From positions 310,001-374,000 of the forward strand of contig NZ_JAAHBP010000003.1 of NCBI RefSeq assembly GCF_023184515.1: a DNA stretch of 64,000 bases, written 5' to 3'. The DNA is from Streptomyces sp. D2-8. GTDB taxonomy: Bacteria > Actinomycetota > Actinomycetes > Streptomycetales > Streptomycetaceae. Under the pieces are notes generated by a model that had not been told where the DNA came from, made no database searches, and saw only the letters and a program-made list of their open reading frames with translations. The position numbers and the translations under genes were made by a program. The first letter of the stretch is position 1, and the number at the start of each line of letters is the position of its first letter. Shown here one piece after another: positions 27,133 through 35,408 of this stretch.

Positions 27133-28152
27133 ATGACGGAACGTGCCACTCTGGGAGTCGCGGTCATCGGTACCGGAAGGATGGGCGCCGACCATGTGCG
27201 CCGCATCGACGCCGTCACCAGCGGAGCGCGGGTGGCAGCCGTCGTGGACGTCGACGCGGAGCGCGCGAAGGCCGTCGCCGCCCGTGTCGACGGCTGCACC
27301 GCCTACACCGACCCGTCGGCCGCGATGGCGGCGGCCGACGTCGACGCCGTCCTGATCGCCTCCCCGGGCCCGGCCCACGAGGCCACACTCCTCGCCGCCT
27401 TCGAGCACGATCTGCCCGTCCTGTGCGAGAAGCCGCTCACCCCCGACGCGGCCTCCGCCCTGCGCGTCCTCGAAGCCGAACAGCGACTCGGCCACCGCCG
27501 GGTCCAGGTCGGCTTCATGCGCCGCTACGACCCCGAGTACGCGAAGCTGAAGGCCCTGCTGGCAACGGGCCAGCTGGGCCGCCCGCTCATGGTGCACAAC
27601 CGGCACCGCAACGCGGCCAGCCCGCCCTTCTTCACCAGCTCCATGCTCATCAGCGACTCCGTCGCCCACGAGGCCGACGCGACCCGCTGGCTGCTGGGCC
27701 ACGAGATCACGGCGGTCACGGTGCTGCGCCCCACCCCGTCGGCCAGCGCCCCGAACGCCCTGCAGGACCCCCAGTTCGTCGTCTTCGAGACCGACGGCGG
27801 CGCCCTCAGCGACGTCGAGATCTTCGTCAACTGCGGCTTCGGCTACCAGGTCCAGGCCGAGGTGGTCTGCGAACGCGGCACCGCCCGCATCGGCGACGGC
27901 CACGCCCTGGTCACCAACATGGCCGGTCGCTGGGGCGGCACCATCGCCCAGGACTTCACCGACCGCTTCGAGGCGGCCTACGACCACGAGATCCAGACCT
28001 GGATCGACGCCACCCGCCGCGGCGAGGTCACCGGCCCGAGCACCTGGGACGGCTACGCCGCGGCGGCGGTGTGCGAGGCGGGGGTGCGGGCGCTGGAGGA
28101 CGGGGGACGGGTGGAGATCGAACTGGTGGAGAAGCCGGCGCTGTACGCGTGA
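27133..28152 (+). CDS. Inositol 2-dehydrogenase-type Gfo/Idh/MocA oxidoreductase
   Basis: The 339-residue protein has an N-terminal Rossmann fold ([14 protein letters not shown]), the catalytic Lys in CEKPL, and a [15 protein letters not shown] motif whose Asp/His complete the active site. This family oxidises inositols to inososes with NAD. It is the last gene of the transport operon and is followed by a hairpin at 28157-28183. Three paralogues lie further on (28196, 29209, 34134), so they may divide myo-, scyllo- and D-chiro-inositol among them. GGACGG precedes the ATG. Confidence 0.87.
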   Translation: MTERATLGVAVIGTGRMGADHVRRIDAVTSGARVAAVVDVDAERAKAVAARVDGCTAYTDPSAAMAAADVDAVLIASPGPAHEATLLAAFEHDLPVLCEKPLTPDAASALRVLEAEQRLGHRRVQVGFMRRYDPEYAKLKALLATGQLGRPLMVHNRHRNAASPPFFTSSMLISDSVAHEADATRWLLGHEITAVTVLRPTPSASAPNALQDPQFVVFETDGGALSDVEIFVNCGFGYQVQAEVVCERGTARIGDGHALVTNMAGRWGGTIAQDFTDRFEAAYDHEIQTWIDATRRGEVTGPSTWDGYAAAAVCEAGVRALEDGGRVEIELVEKPALYA

Positions 28153-28156
28153 GAAA

Positions 28157-28183
28157 GGGGCCCGGAGCCGTACCCCGGGCCCC
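28157..28183. terminator. Bidirectional terminator hairpin
   Basis: GGGGCCCGG (28157-28165) pairs with CCGGGCCCC (28175-28183) across a nine-base loop, flanked by GAGAAA and TCTC that extend the stem. It lies between convergent genes and should stop transcription from both sides. Confidence 0.75.
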
Positions 28184-28195
28184 TCTCGCCGTGCC

Positions 28196-29212
28196 TCAGA
28201 TCCTCGTGCGGGGCCGGACCTCGAACCCGGCCTCCCGGTAACACGCGTCGATGAGTTCCATCGTCGTCACCGCGTCGCCCGCGTCCAGCGGCAGCGGCGT
28301 CCCCTGCCGCACCCGGGCCGCGAACGCCTCCAGTTGGTACGTGTACGACGAGCGGGTGCCGAGGTGTTCCGTGCGTTCGCCCTGAGGGGTGCGGATCACG
28401 ATCCTGTCGTCCAGATGAGGGAGGACGAAGTTCGGGGCCGTCGCCTCGCCCCGGGAGCCGACGAGCCGGATGCTCATGTCCAGGCCGTCGTACGCCATGT
28501 GACAGCGGGCCGAGCCCGTCGCGCCGCCGGGGTACTCCAGGTCGGCGTCCAGCCACTCGTCGACCCCGGCCGCGCCCGCGCGCTCCCCGGCCCGGGCCGC
28601 GGCCAGGCGCGGGGCGCCGCCCGCCCAGGGGGCGAGCATCCGCAGCGCGTGCAGGCTGTAGCAGCCGAGGTCCATCAAGGCGCCGCCGGCCAGCGGCAGC
28701 GCCCAGCGCGGGTCGGTGTCCGGCGGGGCGGCGATGGCGACCATGGCCTCGACGTGCCGCAGGTCGCCGAGTTCGCCCGAGGCCAGCAGCTCGTGGAGGC
28801 GCCGGGTGACGGGGTGGAAGAGGTAGTGGAAGGCCTCCATGAAGACCGTCCCGGCGTTCCCGGCGGCCTGACGCACCTCCGCAGCCTCCGCTGCGTTGCT
28901 CGCCGACGGCTTCTCCGACAGCACGTGCTTGCCGGCCGCGAGGGCGGCCAGGTTCCACGGGCCGTGCAGGCCGTTGGCGAGCGGGTTGTAGACGACGTCG
29001 ACTTCGGGATCGGCGATCAGCTCGGCGTACGAGCCCGCCACCCGCTCCACTCCGTGCCCGGCGGCGAACGCCTCGGCGCGGGCACGGTCGCGGGCGGCCA
29101 CCGCGACGAGGCGGTGGCCGGTCGCCCGGGCCGGGTCGATCAGGGAGCGTTCGGTGATCCGCGCGGCTCCCAGCACACCTATGCGCAGGGGTTCCCGGCC
29201 CTTCTCGCTCAT
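28196..29212 (-). CDS. Gfo/Idh/MocA oxidoreductase
   Basis: This 338-residue protein has a Rossmann N-terminus (RIGVLGAARITERSL), the catalytic Lys in SEKPSASN and a C-terminal alpha/beta domain with GGALMDLGCYSLHALRML. It resembles the xylose/glucose-fructose oxidoreductase side of the family rather than classic inositol dehydrogenase. The ATG at 29212 overlaps the stop of the upstream iolG-like gene by four bases, so the 19-residue upstream extension was omitted. It is the last gene of the dioxygenase operon. Substrate not determined; a cyclitol or aldose derivative is likely from context. Confidence 0.82.
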   Translation of the reverse strand: MSEKGREPLRIGVLGAARITERSLIDPARATGHRLVAVAARDRARAEAFAAGHGVERVAGSYAELIADPEVDVVYNPLANGLHGPWNLAALAAGKHVLSEKPSASNAAEAAEVRQAAGNAGTVFMEAFHYLFHPVTRRLHELLASGELGDLRHVEAMVAIAAPPDTDPRWALPLAGGALMDLGCYSLHALRMLAPWAGGAPRLAAARAGERAGAAGVDEWLDADLEYPGGATGSARCHMAYDGLDMSIRLVGSRGEATAPNFVLPHLDDRIVIRTPQGERTEHLGTRSSYTYQLEAFAARVRQGTPLPLDAGDAVTTMELIDACYREAGFEVRPRTRI

Positions 29213-30213
29213 GCCTGCCGTACCTCCTCGATCGTCACGGGACGGTGCTCGTGCAGGGACAGTGTGCACGCGTCCGCGATCCAGCCCGCCTCCAGGGCGT
29301 CCTCGATCGTGCAGGGGGAGGGGCGGGTGCCGGCCACGACCTCGGTGAACGCGGTCAGTTCGGCACGGTAGGCCTCGGTGAAGCGGTCCATGAAGAAGTC
29401 GTGCGGGGTGCCCGCGGGGAAGGTCACGCCCGGCTCGACCGAGCGCAGCGGCAGCTTGTCCTCCAGGCCGACGGCGATGGAGTCCTGGAAGCCGTGGATC
29501 TCCATGCGGACGTCGTAACCGCGCGCGTTGTGGCGGGAGTTGGACACGACCGCGATGGTGCCGTCGTCGAGGGTGAGGATCGCGCCGGTGGTGTCGGCGT
29601 CGCCGGCCTCCTTGATGAAGTCGGCGCCCCGGTTGCCGCCGACGGCGTAGACCTCCCTGACCTCGCGGCCGGTCACCCAGCGGATGATGTCGAAGTCGTG
29701 CACCGAGCAGTCGCGGAAGATGCCGCCGGAGGCGGCGATGTACGCGGCCGGAGGCGGCGCCGGGTCGAGCGTGGTCGAGCGGACGGTGTGCAGTGTGCCC
29801 AGCTCACCGCTCTGCACGGCGGCGCGGGCGCCCACGAACCCGGCGTCGAAACGGCGGTTGTAGCCGATCTGGATCGGCACGTCCCGGCCGCGCACGGCCT
29901 TGAGTACCTCGACGCCCTCGCTCATGGTCCTGGCGACGGGCTTCTCGCAGAAGACGGGGACGCCGGCCTCGACCCCGGCCAGGATCAGCGCCGGGTGGGC
30001 GTCCGTCGCCGCCGCGACGACGATGCCGTCCACGCCGGCGGCCAGCAGCGCCTCCGGCGAATCCACGACCTCGGCCCCGAAGCGCTCGGCGGCGGCCTTG
30101 GCGGCGTCCGCGAACGGGTCGGTGACGACGAGGGAGTCGACGGCGTCGAGTCCGGAGAGGGTCTCGGCGTGGAAGGCGCCGATGCGGCCGAGGCCGAGGA
30201 TTCCGATACGCAT
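29209..30213 (-). CDS. iolG: Inositol 2-dehydrogenase
   Basis: The 334-residue Gfo/Idh/MocA protein has RIGILGLGRIGAFHAETL, CEKPVARTM with the catalytic Lys, and GGIFRDCSVHDFDIIRWVTG with the Asp/His active-site residues. It is the closest of the four paralogues here to classical myo-inositol dehydrogenase, which makes 2-keto-myo-inositol (scyllo-inosose). It sits behind an SDR and a dioxygenase gene and overlaps the next gene by four bases. Since the main iol operon lacks a classical iolG, this gene may provide the first step for it, although it has its own regulator. Confidence 0.87.
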   Translation of the reverse strand: MRIGILGLGRIGAFHAETLSGLDAVDSLVVTDPFADAAKAAAERFGAEVVDSPEALLAAGVDGIVVAAATDAHPALILAGVEAGVPVFCEKPVARTMSEGVEVLKAVRGRDVPIQIGYNRRFDAGFVGARAAVQSGELGTLHTVRSTTLDPAPPPAAYIAASGGIFRDCSVHDFDIIRWVTGREVREVYAVGGNRGADFIKEAGDADTTGAILTLDDGTIAVVSNSRHNARGYDVRMEIHGFQDSIAVGLEDKLPLRSVEPGVTFPAGTPHDFFMDRFTEAYRAELTAFTEVVAGTRPSPCTIEDALEAGWIADACTLSLHEHRPVTIEEVRQA

Positions 30214-30261
30214 GGGGGTGCTGCTCCTAGAGAAGGGGGGAGGGTTTCTTGCGGAGAGTGC

Positions 30262-31038
30262 TCAGTCGAGTCCACCGAGGACGTTCTGGTCCCAGTCGAT
30301 CACCGACCCGGTGACCACCCCGGACCGGTCCGACAGCAGGAAGACGACGAAGTCGGCGATCTCGTCCGGTTGGCCGAGCTTGCCCATGGGCAGCTTCGCG
30401 GCGGCTTCCTCGCGCCAGTCGTCCCCGGCCCCGTGGAAGGTCTTCTGCGTGGCGTCCTCGCCCTCGGTCGCCGTCCAGCCGATGTTGAGGCCGTTGATCC
30501 GGACCCGGTCCCACCGGTGCGCGTGCGCGGCGTTGCGGGTCAGCCCGATCAACCCGGCCTTGGCGGCGACGTAGGGCGCCAGGAACGGCTGTCCGCCGTG
30601 CGCCGACGACGTGATGATGTTGACGATCGTGCCGGGCGCCTCGCGCCCCACCATGTCCGCGACCGCCGCCTGCATCGCGAAGAACGGGCCCTTGAGGTTG
30701 ATCCCGATGTGCTGGTCGAACAACTCGGGCGTGGTGTCCAGCAACGTCCCCCGGGACGTCAGACCGGCGGAGTTCACGAGGCAGTCGACCCGGCCGTACG
30801 TCTCCACGGCCCGGGCCACGGAGGCCTTCGCCTGCTCGGCGTCCGAGAGGTCGGCCTGGACGTACAGGGCCTTGCCGCCCGCGGCGGTCAGTTCGTCCAC
30901 CAGCGCCTCGCCGGGGCCGGCCCGCCGCCCGGTGACGGCCACGACCGCCCCCTCGCGGACCGCGGCCCGGGCGATGGCCGCGCCGACCCCCTGGCTGCCG
31001 CCGTTGACCAGGACGACCTTGTCGTCGAGAAGTCCCAT
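30262..31038 (-). CDS. SDR-family oxidoreductase
   Basis: The 258-residue short-chain dehydrogenase has the cofactor motif NGGSQGVGAAIA, NSAGLTS, a catalytic Ser in NIITSSAHGG, and the YVAAK pair. The Cys in NAAHAHRWDRVRINGLNIGW segment is not needed. It would reduce or oxidise a hydroxyl or keto group with NAD(P). A GAGGAA ribosome site precedes the ATG. It lies between the dioxygenase and iolG genes, eight bases after the former, which suggests a three-step oxidation route for a cyclitol derivative. The residues EGEDATQKTF near the C-terminus form a substrate loop. Substrate unknown. Confidence 0.85.
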   Translation of the reverse strand: MGLLDDKVVLVNGGSQGVGAAIARAAVREGAVVAVTGRRAGPGEALVDELTAAGGKALYVQADLSDAEQAKASVARAVETYGRVDCLVNSAGLTSRGTLLDTTPELFDQHIGINLKGPFFAMQAAVADMVGREAPGTIVNIITSSAHGGQPFLAPYVAAKAGLIGLTRNAAHAHRWDRVRINGLNIGWTATEGEDATQKTFHGAGDDWREEAAAKLPMGKLGQPDEIADFVVFLLSDRSGVVTGSVIDWDQNVLGGLD

Positions 31039-31046
31039 CGAATTCC

Positions 31047-32204
31047 TCAGCTCTCTCGCCGTTCGGTACCGGTCCGCAGCTCCGCCCGGAGCGCCTCCGG
31101 CGTCCAGTCCTCGCGCAGCGCCCGCCGTACCAGATCCGCCTGCGAGGGCGGGGCCAGACCGTCGACCGGCGGGTCGCTGTCGAGGTTGGTGGGGAAGGGG
31201 TAGCCCTCGGCGCTCGCCGCGACCACCTGGTCCAGCCAGGCCTGGTCGGCCCCCTCGGCCTTGCGCTGGAGGAGAACCGGGTACACCGCGTTGGACACCG
31301 CCTCCCGGTCCACCGTCTCCATCGCACGCCCGAACGCGGACGACACCTGGAGCAGGTTGGCCATGCGCCGGATGTCCGCCGAGCGGTTGGTGCCGGCCGC
31401 GTGGAAGAGGGCCGGGTTGAAGAACACGGCGTCGCCCTTGGCGAGCGCCAGTTGCACCTGGTGCGCCTCGAAGTACGCCCGGAACTCCGGGAGCCGCCAG
31501 GCGAGGTAGCCCGGCTCGTACTTCTGCGAATGCGGCAGGTACATCGTCGGCCCGGACTCCACCGGCATGTCGCAGTGCGCGACCGCGCCCTGGAGCGTCA
31601 GCACGGGGGAGAGGCGGTGCACCTGCGCCGGATAGGCGGCGGCGGCCTCGTTCGACAGGAAGCCCAGGTGGTAGTCGCGGTGCGCGGTCTGGGCGGCGCC
31701 GCCCGGGTTGACCACGTTGAGCTGCGAGGTGACCTGGTAGCCGGGGCCCAGCCAGGCCGTGGCCACGAGGGCCAGGATGTCGTTCGCGTAGTAGTCGGCG
31801 AAGGCCTCCGGGTCGTGGAGGGCCGCCTTCTCCAGCGCGTTCCACACCCGGTCGTTGGCACCCGGCTTGGCGAAGTGGTCACCTGCCGTCGCGCCGGAGG
31901 CGCGCTGCTCGGCGATCAGCGCCTCGAACACCTCGGTGGCCCGGTCCACGACCACCGGGTCGGGAAAGGCACCGCGGAAGACGACGATCCCAGGCCCGTC
32001 GGCGAGCGCCCGCACCAGCTCGGCCTGCACCACCCGGTCGCCTTCGAGCAGGCCGCAGTCGTAAACGGGCACGTTCCGCTCGACGGCGGAGGCGTGCGGA
32101 TAGTCGACGGGGTCGGTCGCCTGCTCGACCAGCGCGCGGAACGCGTCGAGATCGCAGTCCTGCTCGGACAGCCAGGCGCGGCGGTGTAGGGAGGTGAAGG
32201 ACAT
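31047..32204 (-). CDS. Phytanoyl-CoA dioxygenase-family Fe/2-oxoglutarate oxygenase
   Basis: The 385-residue protein has the facial triad of this family: His175 and Asp177 in AHRDYHLGF and distal His268 in FNPALFHAAGTNRS, with Arg274 placed to bind 2-oxoglutarate. These enzymes hydroxylate or oxidatively demethylate small molecules, using O2 and 2-oxoglutarate. It is the first gene of the minus-strand operon and diverges from a LacI-type regulator. Company with two dehydrogenases acting on inositol-like substrates suggests a modified cyclitol such as an O-methyl inositol. That substrate is a guess. Confidence 0.85.
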   Translation of the reverse strand: MSFTSLHRRAWLSEQDCDLDAFRALVEQATDPVDYPHASAVERNVPVYDCGLLEGDRVVQAELVRALADGPGIVVFRGAFPDPVVVDRATEVFEALIAEQRASGATAGDHFAKPGANDRVWNALEKAALHDPEAFADYYANDILALVATAWLGPGYQVTSQLNVVNPGGAAQTAHRDYHLGFLSNEAAAAYPAQVHRLSPVLTLQGAVAHCDMPVESGPTMYLPHSQKYEPGYLAWRLPEFRAYFEAHQVQLALAKGDAVFFNPALFHAAGTNRSADIRRMANLLQVSSAFGRAMETVDREAVSNAVYPVLLQRKAEGADQAWLDQVVAASAEGYPFPTNLDSDPPVDGLAPPSQADLVRRALREDWTPEALRAELRTGTERRES

Positions 32205-32248
32205 CGTCGTCCCTTCGGGGTCACGGAGCGACGCAGCCCTGTCATTCT

Positions 32249-32261
32249 TGTCAGTACAAAC
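32249..32261 (-). promoter_or_regulatory. Half-site related to the inositol operator
   Basis: On the minus strand the gap between the dioxygenase and its regulator reads GTTTGTACTGACA. The iol divergent region has GTTTGTACTTACA at 22996-23008 (12 of 13 identical). It may be a shared operator or promoter element of the two inositol operons. Confidence 0.45.
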
Positions 32262-32312
32262 CCCTCGAACAACCAGCAGCGAGCCATCAAAAACCCCTCA
32301 AGGAGCCGGCGC

Positions 32313-33347
32313 ATGGGACACCCGTTCCCGATCCGGGAGATCGCACGTCAGGCGGGCCTGAGCGAGGCGACCGTCGACCGGGTGCTGAACGGCAGGGGAG
32401 GGGTGCGCGAGAGCACGGCCCGGGAGGTGCGCCAGGCCATCGCCGACCTGGACCGGCAGCGCACCCAGGTGCGGCTCGTCGGGCGGGCGTTCATGGTCGA
32501 CATCGTGATGCAGGCGCCCGAGCGCTTCACCACCGCGATCCGCGCCGCCCTGGAGGCCGAGCTGCCGGCCCTGCACCCGGCGGTGCTGCGCTCCCGCTTC
32601 CACTTCCGCGAGACCGGCCCGGTCGCCGAGCTGGTGCGGATCCTGGACCGGATAGCCCGGCGCGGCTCGCAGGGCGTGATCCTCAAGGCCCCGGACGTCC
32701 CCGAGATCACCGCCGCGGTCGGCAGGCTCGAAGCCGCCGGCATCCCGGTCGTCACCCTGGTGACCGACCTGCCCGGCAGCGCCCGCCTCGCCTACGTCGG
32801 CATAGACGACCGGGCGGCCGGCGCGACGGCCGCGTACCTGATGGGCCAGTGGCTGGGGGAGCGCCCGGGCAACATCCTCACCAGCCTCAGCAGCGGCTTC
32901 TTCCGCAACGAGGAGGAGCGCGAGATGGGCTTCCGCAGCGCCATGCGCGCCCGGCACCCCGAGCGCACGCTCGTCGAGATCGCGGAGGGGCAGGGCCTGG
33001 ACGCCACCCAGTACGACCTCGTCCGGGCCGCCCTGGAACGCGACCCGGACATCCGCGCGGTCTACTCGATCGGCGGCGGCAACATCGCCACGCTGAAGGC
33101 CTTCGACGACCTCGGCCGCGACTGCGCGGTGTTCGTCGCGCACGACCTCGACCACGACAACACCCGCCTGCTGCGCGAGCACCGCCTGTCCGCCGTGCTC
33201 CACCACGACCTCCGTCAGGACGTGCGCGAGGCCTGCCACACCGTCATGCGGGCGCACGGCGCCCTGCCGCCGGCGGGCCCCACCCTGCCGTCGGCGATCC
33301 AGGTGGTGACGCCGTACAACATGCCGCCGCAGGTGGCAGGGGTGTGA
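32313..33347 (+). CDS. LacI-family transcriptional regulator
   Basis: The 344-residue protein has an N-terminal helix-turn-helix (IREIARQAGLSEATVDRVLNGRGGVRESTAREV) and a sugar-binding periplasmic-type domain (ILKAPDVPEITAAVGRLEAAGIPVVTLVTDLPGSARLAYVGIDD). It lacks the usual VSxxLN hinge wording, having VDRVLN instead. AAGGAG lies upstream of the ATG. It diverges from the dioxygenase-SDR-iolG operon and should control it in response to a cyclitol or sugar. The 108-base gap contains the half-site at 32249-32261. Confidence 0.87.
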   Translation: MGHPFPIREIARQAGLSEATVDRVLNGRGGVRESTAREVRQAIADLDRQRTQVRLVGRAFMVDIVMQAPERFTTAIRAALEAELPALHPAVLRSRFHFRETGPVAELVRILDRIARRGSQGVILKAPDVPEITAAVGRLEAAGIPVVTLVTDLPGSARLAYVGIDDRAAGATAAYLMGQWLGERPGNILTSLSSGFFRNEEEREMGFRSAMRARHPERTLVEIAEGQGLDATQYDLVRAALERDPDIRAVYSIGGGNIATLKAFDDLGRDCAVFVAHDLDHDNTRLLREHRLSAVLHHDLRQDVREACHTVMRAHGALPPAGPTLPSAIQVVTPYNMPPQVAGV

Positions 33348-33410
33348 GCCGGAGTCATGGCCGGGCGTGGGTCCGGGAGGAACCCCGCCCCGGCCCCTAC
33401 TGTCGGGCCC

Positions 33411-34022
33411 ATGTGGACCTCGCGCCCGGACGGCGGACCTGAGCGGCTGGTGACCCTGGTCGACGGCGTGTTCGCCATCGCCATCACGCTGCTCGTCCTG
33501 GACCTCTCCGTGCCCCGGGAGCTCGATCCCGCCGCCTACCGCGCGGCCCTGCGTGAGCTGCTCCCGGACCTCGGGGCCTACGCGCTGAGCGTCTGGGTGC
33601 TGGGGAGCTACTGGCGCGACCACCGCCGGATCTTCCAGGAGGTCCGGGAGATCGACGGTCAGGTGATCAGCATCTCGATGGTCGGCCTCGGCGTCGCGGC
33701 GCTCGTCCCGTTCCCGACCCGGCTGCTCGCCGATTACGGGGACCAGCCCGTGTCGGTCGCCGTCTACGCGGGGGCGGTGGCCGCGCTCGGCGCCTCCCAC
33801 CTGGCGGTGGCCGCCGTGCTGGCCAGGCGCCCCTGGCTGCGGCACGACAGGCCCTCCGAGGCGGCGAGCACGCTCTACCTCCTCGACAGCGCCACGATCG
33901 TGGTGGTCTTCCTCGCCACCGTCCCGCTGGTGTTCGTGACCGGTACCGGGATCATGTGGCTGTGGCTCGTGCTCGTCCCGGCGAAGGTCTACCTGGGCCG
34001 GCGGCTCCAGAGCCGCGGCTGA
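33411..34022 (+). CDS. TMEM175-family (DUF1211) potassium channel protein
   Basis: The protein has 203 residues from ATG 33411. Near the N-terminus it carries LVDGVFAIAITLLVLDLSVP, the first-helix signature of the TMEM175 family, and about six membrane segments in all. Bacterial members form potassium-permeable tetramers. The ATG at 33411 gives the usual short N-terminus; the upstream ATG at 33357 would add 18 Pro/Gly-rich residues. No ribosome site precedes 33411, but a -10-like TACTGT lies eight bases before it, so a leaderless transcript is possible. The usual FSDG is LVDG here. Its link to inositol genes is unclear. Confidence 0.8.
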   Translation: MWTSRPDGGPERLVTLVDGVFAIAITLLVLDLSVPRELDPAAYRAALRELLPDLGAYALSVWVLGSYWRDHRRIFQEVREIDGQVISISMVGLGVAALVPFPTRLLADYGDQPVSVAVYAGAVAALGASHLAVAAVLARRPWLRHDRPSEAASTLYLLDSATIVVVFLATVPLVFVTGTGIMWLWLVLVPAKVYLGRRLQSRG

Positions 34023-34159
34023 GGGCCGGCGTCACACACCCCTCGGCCGGACGGGGCGCGGCCTCATGCCGGGCCCGCGCAGGTCCGCCCGAGGGCCGGC
34101 GTCACACACCCCTCAGCCGGACGGGGCGCGGCCTCATGCCGGCCCGCGCAGGTCCGCCC
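34021..34159. repeat. 70-bp direct tandem repeat
   Basis: Copy 1 (34021-34090) and copy 2 (34091-34159) begin GAGGGCCGGCGTCACACACC and differ by one substitution and a one-base gap. Copy 2 includes the last codons and stop of the minus-strand oxidoreductase gene, so the duplication covers that 3' end and the adjoining convergent intergenic DNA. Confidence 0.9.
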
Positions 34160-35297
34160 ACGTACCGCTGCGCGCCGAGCGCGCCATCGCGTCCAGTGCG
34201 TCCGCGCTGTGCACGGCATCCGTGAGCGTGGCTCCGTGCGCCGTGCCTTCGGCGACCGACGTCAGGAAGCGGTACGCCTCGATGACCTTCAGGTCGTCGT
34301 AGCCCATGGCGTTCGCGGCGCCCGGCTGGAACGCGGCGAACTCGCCGTGGCCCGGGCCGACGTAGACCGTGGTGACGGACTGGTCCTGGTAGGTCGTGCC
34401 GCGGCTGACGCCCAGTTCGTTCATGCGGCGGAAGTCCCAGAACACGGCGCCCTTGGTGCCGTGCACCTCGAAGCCGTAGTTGTTCTGCTCGCCGACCGAG
34501 ACCCGGCAGGCCTCCAGGACGCCGCGCGCCCCGGAGGCGAAGCGCAGCAGGCAGTTGACGTAGTCCTCGTTCTCGACCGGGCCGAGTTCACCTCCGGCGG
34601 CGCGGCTGTGGCCCGCCGTGGCGCCCGTCGGGCGGGCCCGCTCCGGGAGGAAGATCGCCGTGTCGGCCGTCAGGGACGTGATGTCGCCGAGCAGATGACG
34701 GGCCAGGTCCACGCCGTGCGACGCCAGGTCGCCCAGCACCCCGCTGCCGCCCCGCTCCCGCTCGTAGCGCCAGGTCAGCGCGGACTCGGGATGGGCCGCG
34801 TAGTCGCTGAACAGCCGGATGCGGGCATGGGTGACCGTGCCGATCTCCCCGGAGGCGATCAGCTCGCGGGCCGCCTCGACGGCGGGCGCGTTGCGGTAGT
34901 TGAAGCCGACGGCGCCCTGCACGCCCGCCTCGGCCACCGCGTCCGCCACCGCGCCGGCGTCCTCGGCGGTCAGACCCACCGGCTTCTCGATCCAGATGTG
35001 CTTGCCCGCCTCGGCCATGGCGACGCCGATCTCGCGGTGCAGGAAGTTCGGCGCGGTGATGCTGACCGCCTTGACCCGGGGGTCGGCGGCCACCTCACGC
35101 CAGTCCCGGGTCGTCGAGGCGAACCCGAACTGCGCGGCTGCCTCCTCCGCCCGGCCGGGCACCTCCTCCGCGACCGTCACCAGCTCCGGAACGAGGGGCA
35201 GTTGCGGATAGTGGTGCCGCACGCGCGCGTAGGCCTGGGCGTGCACCCGCCCCATCCAGCCGAATCCGATGACGGCGACGCCGAGCGTGTCCACCAT
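34134..35297 (-). CDS. Gfo/Idh/MocA oxidoreductase
   Basis: The 387-residue protein has a Rossmann fold (VAVIGFGWMGRVHAQAY), the catalytic Lys in IEKPVGLTAED, and a SGVLGDLASHGVDLARHLLGD motif carrying active-site residues. It belongs to the longer oxidoreductase branch often found beside sugar-isomerase genes. GAGGGG precedes the ATG at 35297; the upstream 14 codons overlap the operator and were omitted. It diverges from a LacI regulator and shares two operator palindromes with it. Its last codons lie inside the second copy of the tandem repeat. It is the fourth Gfo/Idh paralogue of the region. Confidence 0.86.
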   Translation of the reverse strand: MVDTLGVAVIGFGWMGRVHAQAYARVRHHYPQLPLVPELVTVAEEVPGRAEEAAAQFGFASTTRDWREVAADPRVKAVSITAPNFLHREIGVAMAEAGKHIWIEKPVGLTAEDAGAVADAVAEAGVQGAVGFNYRNAPAVEAARELIASGEIGTVTHARIRLFSDYAAHPESALTWRYERERGGSGVLGDLASHGVDLARHLLGDITSLTADTAIFLPERARPTGATAGHSRAAGGELGPVENEDYVNCLLRFASGARGVLEACRVSVGEQNNYGFEVHGTKGAVFWDFRRMNELGVSRGTTYQDQSVTTVYVGPGHGEFAAFQPGAANAMGYDDLKVIEAYRFLTSVAEGTAHGATLTDAVHSADALDAMARSARSGTWADLRGPA

Positions 35298-35310
35298 GAG
35301 AGCCCCTCTT

Positions 35311-35322
35311 TGGACCGTTCCA
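35311..35322. promoter_or_regulatory. LacI-type operator, copy 1
   Basis: TGGACCGTTCCA lies 14 bases upstream of the oxidoreductase ATG, in its leader. It is the reverse complement of the site at 35393-35404. Half-sites TGGA and TCCA flank a central CG-containing core, as in LacI/GalR operators. Confidence 0.65.
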
Positions 35323-35392
35323 GAACCTGTCCAGGCCACCCTGAGCGGGGTCCGCCGACGCTGTCAACCCTTTGACAAGTCGTGGCGCCCCA

Positions 35393-35404
35393 TGGAACGG
35401 TCCA
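35393..35404. promoter_or_regulatory. LacI-type operator, copy 2
   Basis: TGGAACGGTCCA ends four bases before the ATG of the LacI-family gene, so binding would block its own expression. Facing TTGACA hexamers at 35362-35367 (minus) and 35372-35377 (plus) lie between the two operators and probably belong to the divergent promoters. Confidence 0.65.
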
Positions 35405-35408
35405 ACCC

